Source: a virus. From it: 33,125 nt of DNA. Below the pieces are notes generated by a model. The model ran no database searches, was not told the DNA's origin, and saw only the letters and a list, made by a program, of their open reading frames with translations. Numbering within the stretch: position 1 is the first letter of the stretch; each line of letters begins with the position of its first letter. Location of the stretch: IMG/VR virus record IMGVR_UViG_3300031951_013549, positions 1-33,125 of that record; one strand, given 5' to 3'. The translations under genes and the position numbers were made by a program. Below, one piece after another: positions 26,964 through 33,125 of this stretch.

Positions 26964-29900
26964 TTATTCCTCGATCGTCTTTGTCAAGTAATGGCCGGAT
27001 GTATCTACATCAGGTGTTGTATTAGCTATTATATTTATAGGAGTTCCACCGGCAGATGTTGCAAGTTTAACAGTAGATCCGGATGTTTGTACAATATAAT
27101 AGTTGGTATTATTGGCTAATGGCGAAACAGCAACATTTGCGGTTGCGGTTGTGTATCTTACAATATCACCATTTGCAAATGGATTTGATGTAATGTCCGT
27201 ATCGATTGTTTTATTTGCCGTGCTTACATCACCGGCTGAGTTGAACTTCACTTCTTGACCAGTTGCAATTTCAGAAAGTTCAACTGTAATAGAATCTTCC
27301 TCGACAACCAGTGCCGAACCAAAGAACTTAGTACCAGCAGTATGCATAACCTTCTTGAACATGTCTGCATAACGATCAACAGAGATCTTCGACAGAATCT
27401 CGTACGAGTATTCTTGATAGTAGTCACCGTCATGAATGTACATGTCTTCAGATAGGAAGCCCTTTGAACTTCTATAATATCCTTCACCAATGCCGTGTCC
27501 ATCAACAACAATTTTAATAGACCCTGAACGCGCGCCGTCTGCTGAAGTGTATTGTAGAACATCACTATTCGAATAACCAACACCAGAGTCTACAACCTGT
27601 AGAGATGTAATTTGGCCATTTGCTGTAATAACGTTAGCTTCAATCTGAGCATTTAAACCAATCGGATAGATAAGGTCTAAATCTTCAGTAACTCCTGTGA
27701 TTTGAGCTTCTGCACCAGAAAATTCACCGAGCAGAAGTGAAACACTTGGAGGCGAACCCGGTCTAAATGTATTTTCAAAACTAAGTCTCTTTACGCGAAC
27801 TGCAGTGGTATTGGCTGACTTGACAATACCCTTTGCAGTAGATGTAATTTGATACAAGCTTGCAGTAGATACATTTGCACTAACATACGGATTTGAATAT
27901 GAAAGCAGTGTATTTGATGATGTTACATTGATTGTGGATGTATTACCAGATACACGAACATAATCGCCAGTTGTATTTGAGAAGATTGATTGTACACTGG
28001 CATTCATTACTGGAGTTGTGCTTTGATACACGCGATCACCAGGTAGGAATCCAGGAATTGTAGAGAATGTATGTGATTCCAGTGAGGCCGCAGCTGCATT
28101 AATTGCTTTTACTGTTCCACCGCGTGCATCCGACAGTTTGAATCCAACCGTGTTTGCATTGACAATATAGTATGCAGTATTATTTGCCAGACCATCGATA
28201 ACCGTGTTTGCCGCCGGCGTACGATATATTACTCTTTGATTGTTTGCAAACTCATTTGCATACTTGACAATGTTATGTCCATTTGCAGCTGGATTATAAT
28301 ATCTCAGGAAGTGACCGCCGCCACCTGGATCCAAAGCAGTAATATTTACGTTCGCACCGCCAGCAGTCTCAGACAGAGCAAGACCAGTTGTGTTTGCGTA
28401 TCTTACATAATACAGTGCGTTGTTTGTTAGACCGGTCACAGCAGTATTGCCGGCACCGGTAATGTATCTTACCTGTTGACCATTTGCAAACAGTGTATTT
28501 GCAGTTGCAATAGTAATAAAATCATTGCTATTTTGAACGTTTGTGTTTGAGTTGAATGTCGCAACATTCGAAGCCTGAGTCAGGTTAATATTTGCACCAC
28601 CCTGACTAGTCGCTAGCGTAATGCCAGACGAGTTAGACATTGCAACATAATAGAATGCATTGTTAGCAAGAGAAGATAATGCCGTGTTTCCATTATTAGT
28701 ATAATAGCGAACATATGTATTTACTGGATATATACCATTTGCATTTGTAATAGAAATAAAATCTGTATTGGAATTTACATCATCTGTTGTATTGAATGTA
28801 GAAGAATTTGAAACATACAGAATGAAATCATTTCCACTCTGGATTTCGTCGTCAACATTTACTGTTACAAGCTTTTCATCAAACGTATCACTATAAGCAC
28901 CATTATCTACTTTTAGATCGTAGTACCTTAAATCTGCAAGAGTTTGATTTACTCTTTCTCCAACTGCATATACACCAGTTGCACCGGAAATATTAATAAT
29001 AAAATCTCTACGACCAAATGCTGAAATATATGGTTGATAAGCAAGAACATATGGATCGACGTTGTAACCAGCTCCAGGGTCGATGCCTGAAAGTGCTCCA
29101 ATAGAACCGAGTGTGAATTTATCAAACGTTAGACATGTAAAGATCTTATTCTTAGAATCACCTTGAGGATTCTTTGGAAATCCGAATGCAGCACCAGCAA
29201 TTGGTAAAGCAGAATATACTTGATTTGCTTGATTAAGTGTAGTGTAAACTGCTACAGCATCAATAGTAGTATTTGTGGATGTTGCACCGTACTTAATAAT
29301 ATTACTATTTGCAAATGTGCTTACATCTGCAGTTCCGCCAGTAACAGAAAAGTAATTGTGGTTATCTTTAGTTCTTAATACGCCTGTTGATTTTTCAAAA
29401 ACAGTTCCGTGTGCTAACTTATATAAGTAATGTCCCGCTTCATCCACTTTGTTATTAGCAAATGTAGAGAAGTTTGTGGAATTAATTTGATCAAACTTAC
29501 GATATGGATGAGAAAGAATTACGTCTGTTGCCGTAGTAGCTGCAACATAGTAGTAATCACCATTATATAAACCATTTAGTGCAGTATTTCCAGCAGCAAC
29601 TTGATATCGTACAATATCGCCAATGTTGAATAGTGTGCTAGCACTTGGAAGAGTAATTTTTCCAGTTGTAGCATTTACAGAACTGCTTGCATTAAAAGCA
29701 ATTTTGTTTACTTCTTGATAAACACGATCACCAACAGCAAATGCAGAACTTGATCCGACTGTTAGAGTAACACGGTCGTAATCAAGTGTTCCTACACCGT
29801 TTGCCGAAATTAGATCTGTGCCAATGAAGATGTCTTCTGTATCACCAAGAGTTCCAACATTAAACTGTGCACCGGAACCAAAACTTGTTGTAAGTGGAAT

Positions 29901-31769
29901 CGCTGTGGTATTGGTTGTTTGTGTAAAGAGTCTTGCATGCTCAGAAGCAATATAGTCACCACCGGCATTTGCTACCGTGTATGTAACAACAGTAGCACGA
30001 CCTGTGTTTGCACCAGTATAGAATGTATCAGTTTCAGTAAAGTAACCTTTGATTGGAACAAAGGTAAGATTACCAGATGAAGTACCAGCATCGTGAGAGA
30101 CAGTAAGAAGAAGACCCTCAGCGATCTTCTTTCCGGCACTGTCATAGCGATAGATTCTATTGCTATGTAAAAGTTCACTATTATTCGCTGTAGAATATTT
30201 TAGTGTACTAATGAACTTTCTAATATCATATACACCAACAGTAAGACTTACTGCAGTCACATTAGCAGAGATAGAAGAATCCGTAGATACTTCTAATCTT
30301 TCTCCAATTGGAAATGCGCCGCGTGTATTATTGATTACAACGGTATTACCAGTACCGTCTGCAGTAATACTCTGAATAGTTCCTCTGCCTACAATAGCAG
30401 AAGTATTTTTATATAGAACAGATTGATTTACAGCAAGCGTACCATTTTGATTTCTTAGAGTTAATGTGTACACTTGTGGTATACCCATTACCTTACCACC
30501 AATTGTTCTATCTTCAACGGTGTTGGCATGGAATGAAATGACATTGCCAGGTGTAAAGTATGTTGCTGTATTTGTAAACACGCCATTGACGTGTGAAATC
30601 ATGATCGTGCCATTTGAACCGGTCTGATCAATATCGACAATCTTACCAGCCCCGGACACCTGACCATTTGATGCATAACGAGATAATGTTTGACCAATCG
30701 TTAGATTTGCAGTCGCACTCGTAAATGTGGCATTCACAATTGGTTCAACTGCCTGTTCGAACAGACGGAAGTATTGGTCGCTGTTTGTATTTGCTACAAC
30801 GCTATCAAGTGTGATTACTTTTTCAGAAATAATTGATTCTGAATTGAGTGTGTATCCATATCCACCATCGATAAAGATAAAGTCTACGATACCAGTTGCT
30901 TCACTGACAGACTCAACTCGAGCTAAACCACCGAGACCGTTTGAAGTTCCGGTGAATGTAACAATATCACCAACTCTAAAATCGCGGCTACGATCTTGTA
31001 GAATTACACGCTTAACAGAACCAATGAGCTTAGCTCTTTTTGTTCTGTCATAAACTGGATTGTTATTGACATTCAGACCAAGCAATTCACCATTGGTAAA
31101 CTCGCCTTGGCGTCCAGAGATATAAAGAATATCTACGTATCCAACCGAGGTACGACGACGAATGAACTTTTCTACGAATGCTTTGGCACCAGAAATAGCA
31201 CCGATGATTTGCTTACCAACATAGTCAACGTTAAAGCGCTTGTGTGTAACTTCTAGATATTCTGGTCTTTCCCAGATACCATCAGAAACACGAAGAATGT
31301 TATCGGCTGGATAACGTACTTCAGCAGCTGTACCATATACCAATTTGAAGAACAAGTCAATAGAACGCTCAGTACCCTTTGAACGATACAGGTCGAGCGA
31401 GTTCTTAATTAGAAGTTCTTTGTTTGTGGCAGTATCAAACTGAATGTTTTTGAGATACTTTTCTTTGAACTGTAGAATAAACTCATCTACAGTCGTATCA
31501 ATATCACGATAGTCTGGAAGCTTGCGAGCTTGGTAGAGAGCAGCAGGACCTATTGCTTTATTTGAGCTATTAGATGTATAACTAATGTTTGCAGATGAAT
31601 CAATATAAGGGGTTACAATATCACCGTTGGCCGCCGTATAAGAACCGCTATTCTCCATCCATTCAAAATATGCTTTGGCAAAAGCAATGAACTGTGGACC
31701 CTCTTCCTGATAGAAAGAAGGAAACTGGTTCTCAACAAATGGAGAAATTATTGCTTCTATTTTCTTCAT
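26964..31769 (-). CDS. 7: Giant baseplate wedge protein in the gp7 position
   Basis: A 1601-residue protein between gp6 and gp8, so in the place of T4 gp7, the large wedge organiser (1032 residues in T4). It starts MKKIEAIISPFVENQFPSFY and continues with FAKAYFEWMENSGSY and an SKGTERSIDLFFKLVYG segment, a typical cyanophage form. The conserved end (GIGEGYYRSSKGFLSED, YYQEYSYEILSKISVDRYAD, HTAGTKFFGSALV) lies at ~1420-1500. Between, it carries repeated beta modules with a YY.V core (about residues 703-763, 996-1073, 1078-1156, 1166-1221) and one appended at the C-terminus (~1528-1601). The gene number is by position plus family resemblance to cyanophage gp7, since T4 gp7 itself is not visibly similar. 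AGAGA precedes the ATG, which overlaps the gp6 stop (TAATG). Confidence 0.8.
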   Translation of the reverse strand: MKKIEAIISPFVENQFPSFYQEEGPQFIAFAKAYFEWMENSGSYTAANGDIVTPYIDSSANISYTSNSSNKAIGPAALYQARKLPDYRDIDTTVDEFILQFKEKYLKNIQFDTATNKELLIKNSLDLYRSKGTERSIDLFFKLVYGTAAEVRYPADNILRVSDGIWERPEYLEVTHKRFNVDYVGKQIIGAISGAKAFVEKFIRRRTSVGYVDILYISGRQGEFTNGELLGLNVNNNPVYDRTKRAKLIGSVKRVILQDRSRDFRVGDIVTFTGTSNGLGGLARVESVSEATGIVDFIFIDGGYGYTLNSESIISEKVITLDSVVANTNSDQYFRLFEQAVEPIVNATFTSATANLTIGQTLSRYASNGQVSGAGKIVDIDQTGSNGTIMISHVNGVFTNTATYFTPGNVISFHANTVEDRTIGGKVMGIPQVYTLTLRNQNGTLAVNQSVLYKNTSAIVGRGTIQSITADGTGNTVVINNTRGAFPIGERLEVSTDSSISANVTAVSLTVGVYDIRKFISTLKYSTANNSELLHSNRIYRYDSAGKKIAEGLLLTVSHDAGTSSGNLTFVPIKGYFTETDTFYTGANTGRATVVTYTVANAGGDYIASEHARLFTQTTNTTAIPLTTSFGSGAQFNVGTLGDTEDIFIGTDLISANGVGTLDYDRVTLTVGSSSAFAVGDRVYQEVNKIAFNASSSVNATTGKITLPSASTLFNIGDIVRYQVAAGNTALNGLYNGDYYYVAATTATDVILSHPYRKFDQINSTNFSTFANNKVDEAGHYLYKLAHGTVFEKSTGVLRTKDNHNYFSVTGGTADVSTFANSNIIKYGATSTNTTIDAVAVYTTLNQANQVYSALPIAGAAFGFPKNPQGDSKNKIFTCLTFDKFTLGSIGALSGIDPGAGYNVDPYVLAYQPYISAFGRRDFIINISGATGVYAVGERVNQTLADLRYYDLKVDNGAYSDTFDEKLVTVNVDDEIQSGNDFILYVSNSSTFNTTDDVNSNTDFISITNANGIYPVNTYVRYYTNNGNTALSSLANNAFYYVAMSNSSGITLATSQGGANINLTQASNVATFNSNTNVQNSNDFITIATANTLFANGQQVRYITGAGNTAVTGLTNNALYYVRYANTTGLALSETAGGANVNITALDPGGGGHFLRYYNPAANGHNIVKYANEFANNQRVIYRTPAANTVIDGLANNTAYYIVNANTVGFKLSDARGGTVKAINAAAASLESHTFSTIPGFLPGDRVYQSTTPVMNASVQSIFSNTTGDYVRVSGNTSTINVTSSNTLLSYSNPYVSANVSTASLYQITSTAKGIVKSANTTAVRVKRLSFENTFRPGSPPSVSLLLGEFSGAEAQITGVTEDLDLIYPIGLNAQIEANVITANGQITSLQVVDSGVGYSNSDVLQYTSADGARSGSIKIVVDGHGIGEGYYRSSKGFLSEDMYIHDGDYYQEYSYEILSKISVDRYADMFKKVMHTAGTKFFGSALVVEEDSITVELSEIATGQEVKFNSAGDVSTANKTIDTDITSNPFANGDIVRYTTATANVAVSPLANNTNYYIVQTSGSTVKLATSAGGTPINIIANTTPDVDTSGHYLTKTIEE
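27032..27039 (-). promoter_or_regulatory. T4-type late promoter octamer upstream of gp8
   Basis: TATAAATA on the minus strand, inside the 3' end of the gp7-position gene and 69 bp before the gp8 ATG. The spacing is nearly the same as that of the octamer before the giant fibre (65 bp). Because an all-AT octamer will occur by chance about twice per strand in DNA like this, the call rests on the matched position. Confidence 0.5.
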
Positions 31770-33125
31770 TATTCTCTAATCTGTTCGATTGTGATGTTCA
31801 CGTCTGATTCAATGATATTTAATATCACATTCTGGATGGCAGTAATATCGCGTGATCTTGGCTCAGCATAGATCTTCAGTGATGTACCTACATAGTTTTG
31901 AATATTAAAGTTATTCAGTCTTACTACGCCTGTGTCGTAATCAACAGTTCCAATATCAATAATCTTCTTATGGTTTGCTCCAGTAGGAGTTACAATTCTC
32001 ATAACACCATCACCGTTATCTTCTAGAACACAGTTCTGGATTCCATTATATGTAAACGCGGTTGATGTTACACCATGTACGTCAATAATAGGATGCTCAT
32101 CACCTAATAGAGGAATTTCATAAGTCAGCGGACACTTAAAATCTATTGTTAAGTTTAAAGCAGTGCCGATTTGTGGAGTAAGATATTTTACTAGATTGAT
32201 ATCTGTTTCATTACTAATAATGCTGGCATCTGTTGCATCGACTGCTTGAACAAGCTTAGAGTATCTAAATGTTTTTGCAAAGCTATTTAGATTTGTTGAT
32301 GCATAGTTTAGAATAGCATCAATAACATAAGCGCGAAGATCTTCAGGATTTAGACCTGTTCTGTTAATGTTATAACGAACAGTACTATCAACTTTAAGAT
32401 AGGTATAATCTGGAGTAATGAAAAGTGGTTCCATTGCAACCGAAGAGCGTGAACGAAGGAATCTTTTGTATTCGTCTTCTTTAATCTTTGGTAGACCATC
32501 AACATCTGTCAGATCAACAGAAACAAAGATACGACCATATTGTGGAGGAGTTGCATCCTCACCACCGTATGCTATGACAGCATTAATTTCTGGATAGTTG
32601 GCCTTCAATAGATTCTCATAATCTTCAGCCGTGACTGCACGTTCTTGAGTTGTGAAAGCTCTTGGAGCATTGAACTTGATTGAGTTCAGATCTTCTGCAA
32701 CGGTTCCATCTGCGGCTGCTGATAATGTTGTAATAGCTACATTGGCTTCATTATCAATACGAGCAGCATTAATAAATCTAAATGCGCCGTTCGGAAGTTC
32801 ACCATTTGATGTTCTGTATTCGATTACTACAATCGAGTTATTCTTTGGCTTGCGTCCAACAACACCATCGCCAAATACTACTTCATATGTATCACCGACT
32901 GCTGGCTGTAAGAAGAATACTTTAGCATTTTCATCATGACCGAATAGCGAAGTAGCACGTGAATATTCTAGTGTTGTAGATCCATTGTCTTCAAGTACAG
33001 TAACAGTAACGCTGGAAATGTCAACGGTTTTGTTGTTAATCTTATAAATTAATGGATTGCCATAATCTACGGCATATGTGTCTGTAAGATAAACACCTTC
33101 ATAGATATCAATAGATTCACTTACA
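31769..33125 (-). CDS. 6: Baseplate wedge protein gp6, N-terminus beyond window edge
   Basis: The frame is open from the right edge to the TAA at 31769, giving at least 451 residues. The apparent TTG start at 32608 is internal: the protein runs on upstream with SESIDIYEGVYL, a DTYEVVFGDGVVGRKP segment and TTQERAVTAEDYENLLKANY, the core of the baseplate J-like family that includes T4 gp6 (660 residues). Further on, QYGRIFVSVDLTD, RSSVAMEPLFITPDYTYLKV and the C-terminal VILNIIESDVNITIEQIR agree with gp6. T4 gp6 dimers close the ring of wedges around the hub. Roughly the first 200 residues lie outside the window. Its stop overlaps the ATG of the next gene. Confidence 0.88.
   Translation of the reverse strand, partial: VSESIDIYEGVYLTDTYAVDYGNPLIYKINNKTVDISSVTVTVLEDNGSTTLEYSRATSLFGHDENAKVFFLQPAVGDTYEVVFGDGVVGRKPKNNSIVVIEYRTSNGELPNGAFRFINAARIDNEANVAITTLSAAADGTVAEDLNSIKFNAPRAFTTQERAVTAEDYENLLKANYPEINAVIAYGGEDATPPQYGRIFVSVDLTDVDGLPKIKEDEYKRFLRSRSSVAMEPLFITPDYTYLKVDSTVRYNINRTGLNPEDLRAYVIDAILNYASTNLNSFAKTFRYSKLVQAVDATDASIISNETDINLVKYLTPQIGTALNLTIDFKCPLTYEIPLLGDEHPIIDVHGVTSTAFTYNGIQNCVLEDNGDGVMRIVTPTGANHKKIIDIGTVDYDTGVVRLNNFNIQNYVGTSLKIYAEPRSRDITAIQNVILNIIESDVNITIEQIRE

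Noticed and set aside
31769-32608. TTG at 32608 as the start of a 279-residue gp6-like protein.
   Set aside because: The frame continues without a stop to the window edge and the upstream translation is baseplate J-like sequence, so the gene is simply cut by the window.

Overview
The window looks like part of the late structural region of a large T4-superfamily tailed phage (contractile-tail myovirus), most like the marine cyanophage/pelagiphage branch. The case rests on a conserved T4 gene order read on the minus strand. At the right edge is the end of a gp6-type baseplate wedge protein (31769-33125), then a very large gp7-position protein (26964-31769), a gp8 homologue (24558-26963), a DUF4815-type giant virion protein (19232-24553) and a 702-residue conserved virion protein (17092-19200). 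A long run of fibre-like genes follows. DNA is AT-rich by eye, genes touch or overlap (TAATG, ATGA and TAAATG junctions), and I see no tRNA, integrase, insertion sequence or CRISPR. The exact host cannot be read from this sequence.

The left half is the adsorption cluster, also on the minus strand: a small coiled-coil protein, a 771-residue repeat fibre, a 434-residue collagen-like fibre, a 185-residue W-N-G protein, two small cyanophage-type virion proteins, a 473-residue fibre-like protein, a 67-residue coiled-coil protein, and a 2504-residue fibre. That last fibre has an MTD-like N-terminus, two collagen-like blocks, about eleven FYDS repeats and a C-terminal self-cleaving S74 chaperone domain. 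A further gene starts at 251 and leaves the window.

The one interruption is 7843-10472, where two overlapping genes run on the plus strand. One is a 677-residue GT-B plus GT-A double glycosyltransferase and the other a 199-residue GT-A-like glycosyltransferase. They sit between two fibre genes with related N-terminal modules. Upstream is a perfect sigma-70 promoter (TTGACA, 17 bp, TATAAT) whose -10 box overlaps, on the other strand, a perfect T4-type late promoter octamer facing the giant fibre gene. This suggests the glycosyltransferases are transcribed by unmodified host polymerase while the fibre waits for the late sigma factor. A reasonable but untested idea is that they decorate the threonine-rich collagen-like fibres or the host surface.

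The only intergenic stretch of note is the 80-bp divergent spacer 7763-7842, described below. No gap exceeds 300 bases.
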